DNA from: Prunella strophiata
Taxonomy: Eukaryota > Chordata > Aves > Passeriformes > Prunellidae
DNA: 64,000 nucleotides
Assembly (NCBI GenBank): GCA_036583965.1
Contig: JAZBQD010000013.1
Span: 5,124,144 to 5,188,143, forward strand
Reading direction: 5' to 3'
Numbering within the stretch: position 1 is the stretch's first letter; each line of letters opens with the position of its first letter. A program made the translations under genes and the position numbers. Shown piece by piece: positions 12,301-24,488 of the stretch. Under the pieces are notes generated by a model, which saw nothing but the letters and a program-made list of their open reading frames with translations, did not search any database and was not told the origin of the DNA.

Positions 12301-15300
12301 GCCATATTTTTAGGTCTACAAAGCAGAAGATTTCATTAGCTGGTTTCTCTTTAAAACTACCAGTTGATGTCAGGGAACTCAAGGAAAGAGGATCTATTTT
12401 TAAAGCAATACTTTGAGCTCAAAATGAAAGCAGTGGAACAGCCTGGTCTGAGGAACAAAGATGCCCCCATGTAAACACACACTCCTTATAAGCAAATCTT
12501 CTGGATTTGGGTTGGGATCTTCTGTTGGAAACACTTGTGCACTTTTAAAACTGGCAAGTTAATGCTAAAACAAGCATGTTTTCAGTCAGTGCAGTATTTT
12601 TGCTTATTATTTGTGTTACTATGGCACCAACAAGATGCAAATGCCACCGTGACAGACTCTACACAACGAAGTGCACGACTCACCCACAGAACAGTAAATG
12701 AACACACACAGACTCCAAAGTTTTGTATAAACTACACTTGTCAGCCTTTACAACAGTGGGAACAGCCCAACCACCTAGCCAGTGTTACTGGGTTGTACAG
12801 AGGATCCCACACAAGCTCCCCACACAAGGGAAAGGGGTTTTGTAGGTCTGTGGACATCAAGTGTCACCTTCCACAGCTACCACAGAACAACTAGAAAAAA
12901 CCAAAGGATATAAATTTATAATGAGATGATCCTGGTGTACACTGGAGCCAGCACTCAAGGAAAAATAAAAGGCAGAGAGGGAGCAGGTGTAACAGCAGGG
13001 AGACAATGAAGGAATGCAGCAAGGTGCCAACCATTCCAGGCACGGGACACGAGAAGAAATTTGTAGGTGCATCCCTGCTCTGATCAGAGCAAAACCCAAA
13101 CCCTGACACAAGTGTGCTGGCACAACTAAGATGGAAAAGTGGACTGGGGCAGGTGGGTGTAATTCCATAGAGAGATCAAGGAAAGTGGAGACAGCAGGTG
13201 CATTCTCACTCAGTGAACAGGAAGCTTCAAACCAGCCCAGGTGTTCACCCCTACCACAAAGTTCAACAGCCCCCTAACACTGATGGGGTTTGGTATTTAA
13301 AAGCAGTGCATCTGCATACACACATAATCCTTTCATGTAATGCTTCTGAGAACTACAGAAATGAAAAATTAAAACTAAATCCATAAAGATTCCTTCTTCA
13401 TCTAATGACCAAAGTTACTCAAGTTAACACGCTCAGCAAATATATCTCATATGCACCACACTTATTTTTTCCAGCAAAGATCAAAACCTTCAGTTTCTTT
13501 AGATTTTCTTCAAAAGAATTGCATTGTCCAGAAGGAAAATAATAGAAGAAAGGATTAAAAAGTTCTATCTGTAGATCTTTCTTTATTCTTTCGTATGAGG
13601 AAGCGCTCTCAGAAGAAGGCAAAAAAATTCAAGATCAAATGAGTCAGGGTGGGGAGGGTGTTTGAGAACTGGGGTTATGATGTCAATTCTGTATTAAAAT
13701 ATAGAAAAATCTATTTTCAGATAGTGTTACAGTAAATTAAAATTCCTAGTTCCTAAGGTGTAGTTACCTAGGACATTTTTTAATACATCACCCTGATATT
13801 TGGGTATTAATTTTTTTGTACTGATGTTCCCAACAGCAGTCACAGGACCAGACTCTCAGTGCCATCCGAATCAGGACAGAGTCTCTGGGGAAGGATTTCC
13901 AGCCCCAGGACATGTGTATATTCACAAGATACTCAGGGTTTCAAGGAAACCTCACTCAAATATTTCTTAGTGATTAGCCCTGTGCACACTTAGTCTGAGC
14001 TGCAAGTGTCAGTCCTGCACCCACCCATTTTCTTTAGGACTATTCTGAAAAGGTTGGTTATCCAACAGATCCCTCAATTCCCCTCCTGGAGCTGGGCACA
14101 CTGGCTGAATGTCACTGGCCCCATCTCTTTGCAAATCTGGGTCTGTTCTCTTCAAACCTTCTCCCTGGCACGTCCCATTAAACTGTCAAACACTCTGACA
14201 GGACATAATAAAAACCTACCACTGAAGTGATTTAAAACCTGAAATAATCTTTTATTAGCAAGAAGTGAACAAGCTTTCTAATGTCATCTCTCTACTTCTG
14301 TCTTGTTACCTAATAAAACTCAGGATAAAGATAACTAGAGAATCAAATACTTTTGCACAACTTGAGAGGTTAATTCCATTTCTTAATTATTTATGCATGT
14401 AAATTCACACCTACATAAAATTCCAAACAAGCAAGATAGACACTGTGCAGTGCTGAACACCCAGCATGCCAAAATCCCAGCCCACTGCTCGGAGCACTGC
14501 ATTTATGAAAACACAACAAGCAAGGACTACTGGTTAATTCCCTACTACTGAAGGCATTGAGCAATCAACATTTACTATGAAGTCCTTTACTGACAATTAT
14601 GCAACACCAAGGAATAGCTCACAGCAGCCTCTGCAACCTTCACTTTCTGATGCCATGAAGAACCTTTAGGAGAATAAGCCAAATACCATCTCAGACTGCT
14701 TTAATTCCTTTTATTTTATTCTGGAAACATCAACAAAACTCACTGATCAAAGGGGATAACTTCTGTTCCTGGATGTGAACTGCAAAAAGCAACAGTAGCG
14801 ACAGCCTTCACTGTTTTTAATCTTTGTCTTTTAAACAAGAACAAACAATTCCCACTGCCTGGACCCTTCTGGCAGCAGGTTTCTGTAGGAATGAACTTCT
14901 ACAAGAACATGGGACATCTTCCATAGCAGCTTCTATAACCTGGTCTCTCTTCCCCAGAACACAATTGTGTCTTTTCCAGCATGAAGATTCCTACAGTACC
15001 AAATCTTTCTACCCCATGAAAGCTCCTCCAAATTTCAGGTCATTCCTGACACCCTTGGCTGTACTCTTTCCAGCTCCAGTATATCCAATGTTATGCAACT
15101 TCACCCCAATTTCCCAAGACTGAGTTGTGCCTTTGGATCCACCATGGCACCAAAGCCTAGATAGTTGAGGAAACATCTTCATGAAAGCCCTCACTGTCAT
15201 ATGAGTAACCCTTACTCACAGGAAAAGTCAAATTAATTTCAGCAAGACTACTTTTATGATTAAGGATTATTCACAGGAAGACTGCTTGCCAGCTGAGGCT

Positions 15301-16688
15301 GAAGTTTTAATATAAAGCATATTACCTCAGAACATTTTGTCTCTAAATAGTTATTAGACAGCTCTTAATTAGTATTTAAATAAACTGGCCCATACAATGG
15401 CTTATTAAATACTGTTTATCAAAACAGACATTCTTTTCAGAAGCAGCAGCAGACATTTTGACTACAGCAAAAACAGAGTGAGGAAAAATATCATTTTTCC
15501 TACTGATGTGCTAGGAACAGCAATTTCAGACAGAAAGTGTATTTTTAATGAGCAAGCCTATTATACTTAGCAGATTAAACAAGTTATTATTTGAGGACTA
15601 CTCTGATAACAAAGATGCAAACCAGCCCTGCCATCACCTTACTGGAAAGGCTCTGCACTTGGAGCAGGACTGGGGATGTCTGTGCAGGCTGGCTGGGGGT
15701 TTTGCCTGCCAGAGCACACCAGCATTAACCCATTTTGCCAGAGCAGAGCTGGATCCCCGTGCTGCTGGAGAACACCACACACACTCTGCAGTCCAGAGGG
15801 ACATTCCATGGAACCCAGCTGTGCCAGCCCAGCACCACCCCCAGCACCTGCACAGTCAAAGGCAACTTTAAAACCTTCACTTCAGACTGTGCCCTCCCCT
15901 CAGGTGACACATTCTGAGCCCACTGAGGGCCTCCAGTTTCTGGACATCACTGATAAAAGAGAATCAGTTACTAAAAGCTTTAAGAAAACACTTCCCATCA
16001 AAAGATTCAGAAGCAGCAGAGGCTCCTAACCTCTCTAGTGTGTCTACAGCTGACAGAAAAATGGAAATCATGAATTGTTAAACCAACCCAAATCCACTAC
16101 AACAACCAGAGAGAGCTGACACAGAGCTCTGGCTTCTCCAGGGCAGGGAGACAGCATTCTTGCTCCCACAAAACAAATGTCTGTGGCAAGAAATATTATT
16201 TAACCATGAACAAACAGTATCACGATAGACTATAATTATTTCAGAACTGCAATTCTCCAGTCATGAACAGTTCTTTGTGATTCACACACAAAACAAAACC
16301 TGCAGTTGAAAAACCCCCAACTTCTAATAGTAGAATCAATTTTCAAAATATTTGTAATCTACCTCGCTGTTAAAGAATGAATGGATTCCCACCAGCTACT
16401 GGTTTAGATTTTGTTCTGTTACACTGAAAAAGTAAATGATTAGTAAAAGTTTCTTTAACTACTAATCCAGACTACTGTAGCTTTAACACTTCATAAATTT
16501 TGAAATGAATATGACAATCTGAGGTTAAAGGGTCAGTGGTGCTGGCCACATATTTTCAGTCAGCGTTTCCAGTTTTCAATATCTTACTCTGCTACATAAA
16601 TCCCAAAAAAACCTAACACAATATAAAATAAATCTTCCCAATAGTTTTCACATAGGCTGTATTTTAAAAATACTACTACTTGATTCCC
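9373..16688. other. Intronic DNA without recognised genes or transposons
   Basis: AT-rich intron. Stretches near 14.5 kb and 15.3-15.6 kb are rich in TAATTA-like and TTTAAATA words and lack repeat signatures, so they could be conserved noncoding sequence, but I cannot tell without alignment. No exon or RNA gene is seen. Confidence 0.5.
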
Positions 16689-16713
16689 TTTTTTTTTTTT
16701 TTTTTTTTTTTTT
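16689..16713 (+). repeat. T25 homopolymer
   Basis: Twenty-five T residues on the plus strand, which read as A25 in the MED13L transcript. The tract could be the tail of an unrecognised antisense retrocopy or simple slippage. It lies about 2 kb into the intron, just before the CpG-retaining shore. Confidence 0.9.
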
Positions 16714-17267
16714 GTAGAGCCAGAATACAATAAAAACAGAGTTTCATACACAGCACCACATTAAGGCACAGTTACCTCCCACAAAATTACATGGGAGATT
16801 AAAGGGTTGCACATTAAACTCATTATTATTAAAGCCACTTGCAAAAGAATTTCGTTTAACTTATTTCAGTGATATAACACACCCATTTAAAATTGAACAT
16901 TTCCCTAGCCTAGTCAGGTGGGAGAAAAAAAGCAACCAAACCACAATAACTATGAAATAGCTTCACTTTATAATTTATGCTAATTGCACGCCAACAATTA
17001 TTTTTACCAGTGACAGATTTGCAGATTGCAACTGCAGGAGAAGTTCCGCCTCTCCAAACACACACTCCAGTCTGCATTAATGAACGGGGACTTCACAACT
17101 CTGCGAGGAGCAAACCCTCCACTGCCTCCCTTCTACAATCAGATACGATTGTTCCCTTCATGCTTCCCGATTTATTTTCCTCCCCGGCTAAGAGCAGCGT
17201 AGTCAAAATCATCATAACAATCCCCCAAATCACCCTTCCTGAATCTCGATACACAGAGCACTGCTAC

Positions 17268-17281
17268 ATATTTATAAATAT
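17268..17281. repeat. 14-bp AT palindrome in intron 1
   Basis: ATATTTATAAATAT is a perfect self-complementary 14-mer. It sits in the CpG-retaining proximal intron stretch. An AT-only palindrome of this length can arise by chance in AT-rich DNA, so function is uncertain. Confidence 0.6.
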
Positions 17282-18140
17282 TACTACCTGCCTTCCGATA
17301 CAGAAGCACCGATACAAACTTACATAACGTAACAGTTCAATAAAAAGCCAAAGTAAGAAATGTATCATCCTCACAGAACAAGCTCTTGGGGCAGTTTTCT
17401 AGCAGTGGAAGACTACGGCTCTTCTTCCAGATTCTTAAAAGGTACGAGCAAAATATACACCAAACATATGTAGATTAAAAAAAAAACAAACCCTGAGACA
17501 AAATAACAAATATACTAAAATAACGTTAAAAAGCATAAAACAAAGAACTTAATCATTTGCATTACTAAGTAATTTCCTTTTTTTTCCTCTCTCCTGATTT
17601 TCATAAGGGAGCTAAAAACAATCTCTTCCGTTCTATCAGAAGAACATATGCACCCACCTCCAATTCTGGCAGAGCTCTGCTGCGGGGACGGGGCACCCAC
17701 CACAACCCTTTCACACATGCTACCCCCAAAGTTGCATCACAAGGTTTTAACTCCACCACACCACGCACTGAACAAGTCCCTCCTCCCCTCCGACATTATC
17801 CCCGTAGCACTGGAAGGCTCCCGATGATCCAGCAGCCCTCTCGCTCACTCAGCTGTTGCCCAGCCAGAAGGGATAATGTTCCTGTGCGTGCCAGGTAAAA
17901 TAACGCAAAGTATTTCCAAATGACTTTGCCAATGCACACAAATTGTTTTCGTATTTTAAATTTAAAATGCCGATCTATAGCCAGCCAAAACTGATACCAT
18001 GATTTCTGCAACATTAAACCAAGCAATCCACGTCGGAAGTTCCCAGTGAGATGGGCAGACAGCATCTATGCAAACAATCCGGCACACTACTGTCAGCCAC
18101 CGCTGTTCTTCAGAGAAGAAAAAATTAAAAGGTTTGGTGC

Positions 18141-18156
18141 TTTTTTTTTTTTTTTT
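18141..18156 (+). repeat. T16 homopolymer
   Basis: Sixteen T residues about 490 bp into intron 1, flanked by GGTTTGGTGC and AACCTCTTGC. Confidence 0.9.
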
Positions 18157-18632
18157 AACCTCTTGCCCCCGAGCACGATGTGTGCAAAGAGGAGAGCAGG
18201 CTGTAACAGCAGCTGACACGCCGTCACAGGAGCCCAGAGCTAAGTCCGACAGTCGATCACACTACATGAGCGTTCGTTGCTGCTGAAATGGCGTTTGTCA
18301 TTGTGAGAGGAGAGAAAACCCCCCGGTTCGGTGGCACAAAGCGCACAGGGCACGGAGTGCCAAGGGAGGCGGGGAGAGGAGCCTGTTTACCCAGGGAAGA
18401 TGGTCGTGCAGGGGACACAGAGCCGTCCCCTCCCCGCTCTCCAGCTGCGAGCGCGATACACAGACCCGCAGCAAACCACGCTAAGGAGCAAAATAAACAC
18501 GGGGACCGGGCCGGGGGAGGGGCCAGCGCAGGAGCAGCCCCGGGCCCTGCCTATAAACCCCCGGCAGCTGCTCCCGACCGGCAAACCCGGTGCGGAGCCA
18601 CCCCCGGGCGCCCACCCGCCCTCCGCCCGCTC

Positions 18633-18909
<277 letters not shown>

Positions 18910-19453
18910 CTACCCGCCCCCGCGCCGATAATCCTCGAGCCGGGAGGCCCTTCTCCGGTGCAAGCGGGGGGGACGCGTCCCCCGCTCCTCCAGGCCGGGA
19001 GAAGAAGAGGAGGAAGGGGGGGCCCGGGGCCGCCCTTCCGCGTCCAGGTGCGGCCCCCCCGGGTCGGGGGTCGCGCGGAGGGCGGCGGGTCCGTGCGGGA
19101 CGCGGGGCGGGCGAGGCGAGGGGGGGTCCCGGTCCCGGCCCCGTGCGGAGGCGTCGGCGGGCGGGGGGCGCTGTGTCCCCTCCCCGCCCCGCCCGGCCGC
19201 CCCTCGCTGCTGCCGCCGCTGGCTGTGCGTGGATGGTGTTTCCTCCTCCTCCTCCTCCCGCTCCTGCTGCCGGCGCCGCCGCCTCGTCGGCGCTGCCCGC
19301 GGGGTGGCGGCGGTGCGGGCGCGGCCCGGCCCGGGCAGGGAGCGCTGTCCGCCCGCGCTGTGCCGGCCGTGCCCGCAGCGGCCGCAGCTCCGCGCCCGCT
19401 CTGCCTCCTGCGCTCTGACAGCAATGGCGCCCGGGCCCGCACCGCGCCGCGCC

Positions 19454-19476
19454 ATTGGTCCGCGCCGCACCACGTG
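19454..19476 (-). promoter_or_regulatory. CCAAT box and CACGTG E-box pair in the MED13L promoter
   Basis: ATTGG at 19454-19458 reads CCAAT on the minus strand, which is the orientation of MED13L. A CACGTG E-box is at 19471-19476. Their centres are about 17 bp apart, close to the spacing seen where NF-Y and USF/MITF-type bHLH factors act together. They lie about 740-760 bp upstream of the MED13L ATG, so they could serve a start site in the upper half of the island. Binding is inferred from the motifs alone. Confidence 0.5.
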
Positions 19477-19676
19477 ATGCGGGCTCGGGGACGGGGCCCC
19501 GGCGCCGGGGCGCCTCCCGCTGCGCTGCGCTGCGGCCGCCGGCCGCTGGGGGCGCTCGGGAGCGGCGGGGCCGCGGGTCCCGGAGCCCCGAGCGGGGCGG
19601 ACAGCGCCGGACCGGCGGGACAAGGGATGGAGAACCGGGCCGGGCTCTGCCCGCACAGCCTGCTCGGGCACCACCG

Positions 19677-20103
19677 GGAAGTCACAAAGTACCACGGGAC
19701 ATGAGAAAACCAAGGTGCTAATGGAAATGGTGAAACAGTTTCACATTGTGATGTTACAAGTTTACCAAAGGGGGTTTTTTTCTTCTTCTTCTTCCAAATA
19801 AATAAAGAACGGGATAAGGAAAGTTACCATTTACTGTCTCAGAACCAGACAGAAGTCTCTTATTACCCATCAAGGAAAAGCAAAAAGAGCAAACGTGCTA
19901 CCCAGACATTTGGGAAAGGTTTTCTGTTTCTTCGGGCACTGCCCAGGCTCCCCAGGCAGCGGCCCCGAGGCTGCCGGAGCTCCAGGTGCGCTCGGACAGC
20001 GCTCTCAGGAGCGCACAGGGTGGGACTTCGGGGTGGCCCTGCATGGCCAGGAGCTGGCCTGGATGATCCTGGTGGGTCCCTTCCACCTCGGGATATTCTG
20101 TGG
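19677..20103 (+). mobile_element. CR1-tailed interspersed element, right copy, CpG-rich
   Basis: This is the same-orientation partner of 294-706. It shares AAGTCACAAA, GTGAAACAGTTTCACATTGT, AACCAGACAGAA and CATCAAGGAAAA in order, then the CR1 3' end from CACTGCCCAGGCTCCCCAG to GGGTCCCTTCCACCTCGGGA. The CR1 part carries about ten CG dinucleotides, where the left copy has none. It abuts the CpG island on the upstream side of MED13L and ends at about TATTCTGTGG. Two readings are possible: an insertion that stayed unmethylated, or a copy that gained GC by biased gene conversion. Confidence 0.75.
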
Positions 20104-20464
20104 CACGGGGATCGTGTGCCGTCCGTGGAAGGGAAGTCGCTCGGGGTGCCAGTCACGGAGGAATCACGATCCCTACCATACCGCGGTTCACCGGAGGGTT
20201 TCCCCAACACCTGAGAGTGCTCAAAGTAATTTTTAGAATGCCCCAAAACTCGTTCATGGTCACTGTCCGCATCAGGGCAGCGCCGAGCTCCCCTTCAGAG
20301 CCGGGTTTAACCCCACGTTCTGCACAGCCCTGGGGCCACCCCGCGCTCACCTGAAACAGCTTCGAAGATATTGGGTGCCGTTAGTTTTTATAAAAGGTGT
20401 TTAAAAAACCTGGGTTAGATAAACAAATGAAATTCATTCCCAAAATAATCATGGTCTGGAGAAG
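20104..20464. other. Upstream shore of the MED13L CpG island
   Basis: CG dinucleotides remain common to about 20350, then drop sharply. No gene or repeat is recognised. The short open frames here lack known motifs. Confidence 0.5.
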
Positions 20465-20530
20465 AGCCACAGATTATTCTGAGTTGCAAGGGGCCCATAA
20501 GGATCATGGAGTCTAACTCTTAAGTCAGCA
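20465..20530 (-). mobile_element. CR1 LINE 3' end, antisense fragment
   Basis: The sequence AGCCACAGATTATTCTGAGT, then TGCAAGGGGCCCATAAGGAT and CATGGAGTCTAACTCT, is the reverse complement of the CR1 3' terminus (GAGTCCAACTC and GGGACCCACAAGGATCAT in typical copies). It is short and diverged. Confidence 0.65.
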
Positions 20531-21866
20531 CCGTGCAAGAAGAAGATAGTTGGTTTAAAAGAGATCATTCATCACAAATAACATTTTTGCTGTTTTTAAT
20601 GACCCGTTGATTTGAACCAGTGAAAGCAGATTTAGGCTCACCTGCCCGAGTTTCTCTCTGACTGGAGAGTTCCACAGGTTGTAGAAAGCAAATATTGTGT
20701 TTAACAGGTGAAGATATTGGGCATTTCTGCTTAAGCTTTAAAACAGAAATGCAGCACATTTTCAATGATGTGATTCAGTGGAAAAAGTTCTCACTCTGTG
20801 CTCAATGGCAGCTTTCCTTATCGTGATTTTAATCTCATTTAAGTGTCTTTTTTGCAATTTACTTTTCTTAGCAATAAATTAAGATTAGCATCTCTTGCAA
20901 TGGGTGACTGGAGTTTGTTTGGATTTACCTCATAGTAGCAAATCTCTCCCACAAACAGGCATCACACTTACCTGAATTATGTACACAGAGTGTAAGAGAC
21001 AGAATTTAAGCCAAAAGAAAATTTCCACCCAGCTCAGAGTTCTTACTGTGTGTGTGTTTCCTCTGACAAATCCATCACCCATCCAGTCCCTTCCCTGCCA
21101 CACCAGGCAGGAATTCTGTCTTGCAAAGACTGGGCCTATACTGTGAGGAAAAATGTTTTCAAATACAAATTATTCATGTTCAGTTACAATTGCAACTTAT
21201 TCAGTCCAAGTGTCACAGCCTTGAAACTGCTTGTTACGTCCTGGCACCCGCAATCAGGGAAGTACTTTGGCCCATGTTACTCCCCTTCCTTTTGGCACAA
21301 GTCTTATAAACAGAGAACACAATCTGACACTTGTAAATATGTCAAGCAATGTGTATTAACCAACCCCAAACCACATCCTTCCGCATTAAAATAGTACAGC
21401 TTTTGTAACTCCACTGCAGCACCACGCACCCATCCTATCACTACAGGAGGCCCACGGACAACAAGCTATTTGATGAAGTATCCATCCTATTTCTGGAATA
21501 AAAGAACATCCATTACCATGGGGAAAAAAAAAAAAATTCTTATTATAGAAAATATTTTGGAATTGCGAAGGTGTTATTGCTTATCCAGATAAACACTGTG
21601 CAGGATTGGGCACTGCAGAATTCCTGTTCCTTCCATATCTGCTTAGCCTCCAAATGGTGTTTCCAGTCAGCACCATTCCTCTTATCTGGATCTTTCAAGT
21701 AGTGGCGACTTATTATGCTTTGTTTTGTCAGGAAAATGTGGGGTCTAACAGATGATCCGGGTCCATTTTCGTGAGGAGAAATGTTAACATACTTCATACT
21801 GTGCTGCTTTGGCCACCTTCCAGTACTCTTGTGAATGTTAAATACTTTATACATTAAAAATTGTGA
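20531..21866. other. Intergenic DNA, nothing recognised
   Basis: AT-rich, CpG-poor sequence upstream of MED13L. There is no exon, RNA gene or repeat that I can support. Confidence 0.5.
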
Positions 21867-22115
21867 AATCATAGAATGGCCTGGGCTGGGAGGGGCCTTA
21901 AAGCCCATCCAGTGCCACCCCCTGCCATGGGCAGGGACACCTTCCACTGTCCCAGGCTGCTCCCAGCCCCATCCAGCCTGGCATTGGACACTGCCAGGGA
22001 TGGGGCAGCCACAGCTTCTCTGGGCAGCCTGTGCCAGGGCCTCACCACCCTCACCATAAGCAATTTCCTCCTACCATCTAATCTAAATCTCCCCTCCTTT
22101 AGTTATACTAAAAAT
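21867..22115 (-). mobile_element. CR1 LINE 3' end, antisense, about 250 bp
   Basis: The block starts AATCATAGAATGGCCTGGGC and continues with CCCTGCCATGGGCAGGGACA, CAGCCTGGCATTGGACACTG, CCACAGCTTCTCTGGGCAGC and CTAATCTAAATCTCCCCTCC. These are classic words from the 3' part of avian CR1 read in reverse complement. The element lacks any reverse transcriptase region. Most words are well preserved, which suggests a moderately young copy. Confidence 0.92.
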
Positions 22116-22245
22116 CATGTAATGCATTTCAACTACCTGTTTTGTGGCAATGTTCTGAAGTTGAGCTCTTGCATTTTGGAAATGGTACTGGTCACACATT
22201 TTGACCACATCTCTGTGCTGCCAATTCCATTTTGGCTTTAAACTG

Positions 22246-22290
<45 letters not shown>
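22246..22290 (+). repeat. A45 homopolymer
   Basis: Forty-five uninterrupted A residues, about 130 bp past the end of the antisense CR1. CR1 elements do not end in poly(A), so this is not its tail. No poly(A)-tailed retrocopy body is recognised upstream. A perfect run of this length is likely polymorphic and may be misassembled. Confidence 0.95.
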
Positions 22291-22292
<2 letters not shown>

Positions 22293-24483
22293 TAAAATTT
22301 CTTTTCAAGTGCCCTTTGCCAGGTACTTGACTTTATATTGCATTCAGTTATCACAGAGAAGGGAAATCATTACAGTCTAATCCTTCCCTTCCCAGTATCA
22401 AACTAGGGAAGTTCCCTTGTTGTCTCTGACAGCAGCACTATTTCAAACAGACACTGTTCCACTTACAGATATCACACACAGGTGTCACTTCCTTGTGCAT
22501 AATTACCTGAGATGGTATGTGGTGGAACGTGTTCCTCAACTCAGGGCATTCCAGTTTTATTCCCTGTTTTCTTTTACCTCTTTTCAAAAATCAATTAACA
22601 TGAACAGTAACATTGGGGTTTCTACTATACAAAATAACCATTTTCCCTAGTGGGAAGATACAATCTTAACTAATTCTGTCAATGGGTTAATGTCAATTCC
22701 AAAGTTTAGCCACTGAAAGTTCCCAGGCTGGTGGAGATCAGTTGGGTCACACTCAGCCTTCAGCACACAGAGCTGGGAATGAGCCAGCCCTCACCTTGAC
22801 AAAATTACTCCAAACAGTGATAGCCCAACTTATTTAATTCTAGAACAACTTACCCAGAGCTCAGAGCAATGGTGAAACCTGTTCTTCCAGGAGGATGGCT
22901 CAGCACTTCCATGGCCTTTGTTTTCACCAGCAGGTGCTGCTTAAACTTCAAACTAGACACAAAGGTGTCACAGGAGGCTCCAGCAAAGATGGAATAGTGA
23001 ACAGGGCTTGGCTTTGTTTTGTCCCAAAGTCTGGCCCCCATGCAATCCATGGGAAGAGCATTTCCCAGAGGAATACAGCTGGCTGCAGCAGCAGGCTCAG
23101 ACAGGGCTCTCCCAGCTCTGGGTGCAGAATTTGGCTCTTCTCACACCAGGAGCAGAACTGGAGTTCAGCCAAGCTTTGTCCCTGTCAAAACTCAGCAGCA
23201 TTGAACATTCCATGACAAAGACAACTCATCTCCAGGTGAAACATATTTTTCCATGTACTTTAACTGAACATTATGGTTACTCACTAGAACAAAGTCCAGC
23301 GGCTGCAGTGCCACTAAGGATTATCTCATTTAATAATCCTTAATGTCTTATTTAATCAAGTGTTGTTTTTACTGTTTTCTGTGTTTTCCTCCCCAGTGAT
23401 GGAAAGAACTGGGAGGGGAGGTTGATATGATACCCAAATTATGAATACCACACAAGCAAGTGATCTCCAACTGTTCTGTATAGCAAAAAGCAAAAAAATA
23501 AACCAATTCTGTTTGCCTCTGCACTTGGGTTGCCCTGAAATAAATTGTACCTAAGTGAGAAAGTTCATTGGCAAGGATTAAAAGTCACAGAATTTTAGAA
23601 GGTTTTGACCATGATTTATGTAATCTCTTAATGTATGTTCTTGTGATACAGCACAGCTGAGCAGCCTCACTCCAGGTATGTTCTCAGTGGTCTCATTCTC
23701 TACTTTTTATGAGATTGCATAAATTTCTTAAGTGTTTTTCAATTCATTCAATACTTACATTTTTTTTCAAGTGTTTATAAACAAAAACTCAAAATTATTT
23801 TGTTCTTAAACCAAAAAAATTTATTTCCACAAATTGGAGACTTAAGAGGGAAAAAATCCAAAACCAAACCAGCCAAACTAATTCACTGGCTTAATTAACA
23901 ACAACTAATTTTAACATCAAAATAATTTTAAAATTCACAAAACAAACCAATACCCAATAGTTCTTTTTTAAACACTGACACAGATTGCATGTAAACTCAC
24001 ATTTTCATTTTAATTGTACTAAGATACAGGAATAGCTGCATTAGCAGGTTTATTTAATCCTGGTAAAAAAAAAAAAAAATGTTATCTGAGTTTTAAAAGA
24101 AGATATTGATTGTCTGAAGGGATGGGTGCTTCAAGAAGAAAATTGAAAACATCAGTAAAAGGTTTGTTTGTAGACCAGTTGTTCACAGACACATAGTTTA
24201 AGTCCTGCCAGTGATCAGACCATGGTCTTTCAATCAGCCAAATTTGTCAAGGGTTCCACATCCCCCTGAGAGTCCTACACATGAAAATTCCCTGAAAATT
24301 ATTTTATTTGCTTGTCTAAATCCTACGCTAACAGTGCATATTACAGAGCAGTTTGAGGGAAAATTAATGACCTGGAAAGCCAGTTTGGGGAAGTTTTTCC
24401 ACCTCCAAGATAATGTTGAAAGAAATCTGCAAACAGTTGTAGAGGACTTCCATTAACCAAAGGTCACATCATTAGGAAAGTGA
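22291..24483. other. Intergenic DNA with an inverted repeat, otherwise nothing recognised
   Basis: AT-rich sequence with an A15 run at 24065-24079 and a 10-bp inverted repeat at 23315-23342, which is listed separately. No coding signal is seen. The open frames are short and without motifs. Confidence 0.5.
23315..23342. repeat. 10-bp inverted repeat with paired TAATCC sites
   Basis: TAAGGATTAT at 23315-23324 and ATAATCCTTA at 23333-23342 are perfect reverse complements around the 8-nt loop CTCATTTA. Each arm contains GGATTA/TAATCC, the core recognised by K50 homeodomain factors such as OTX, CRX, PITX and GSC. It could be a paired binding site; binding is inferred. Confidence 0.6.
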
Positions 24484-24488
24484 GAAGA

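Larger units (their letters stand above)
16980..18400. promoter_or_regulatory. CpG-retaining AT-rich shore within proximal intron 1
   Basis: The base composition is ordinary and often AT-rich, yet CG dinucleotides are frequent: around a dozen in 17040-17340 and many more in 17690-18300. Elsewhere in the intron CG is rare. Retention of CpG without high GC suggests DNA kept unmethylated in the germ line, a broad extension of the promoter domain into the intron. A 14-bp AT palindrome lies at 17268-17281 and a 16-T run at 18141-18156. No exon is seen. Confidence 0.45.

Noticed and set aside
1..18632. MED13L exon 2
   Set aside because: I looked on the minus strand for codons of LTGIKWRR and the later WWG motif and saw none. 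The exon is probably beyond the window.
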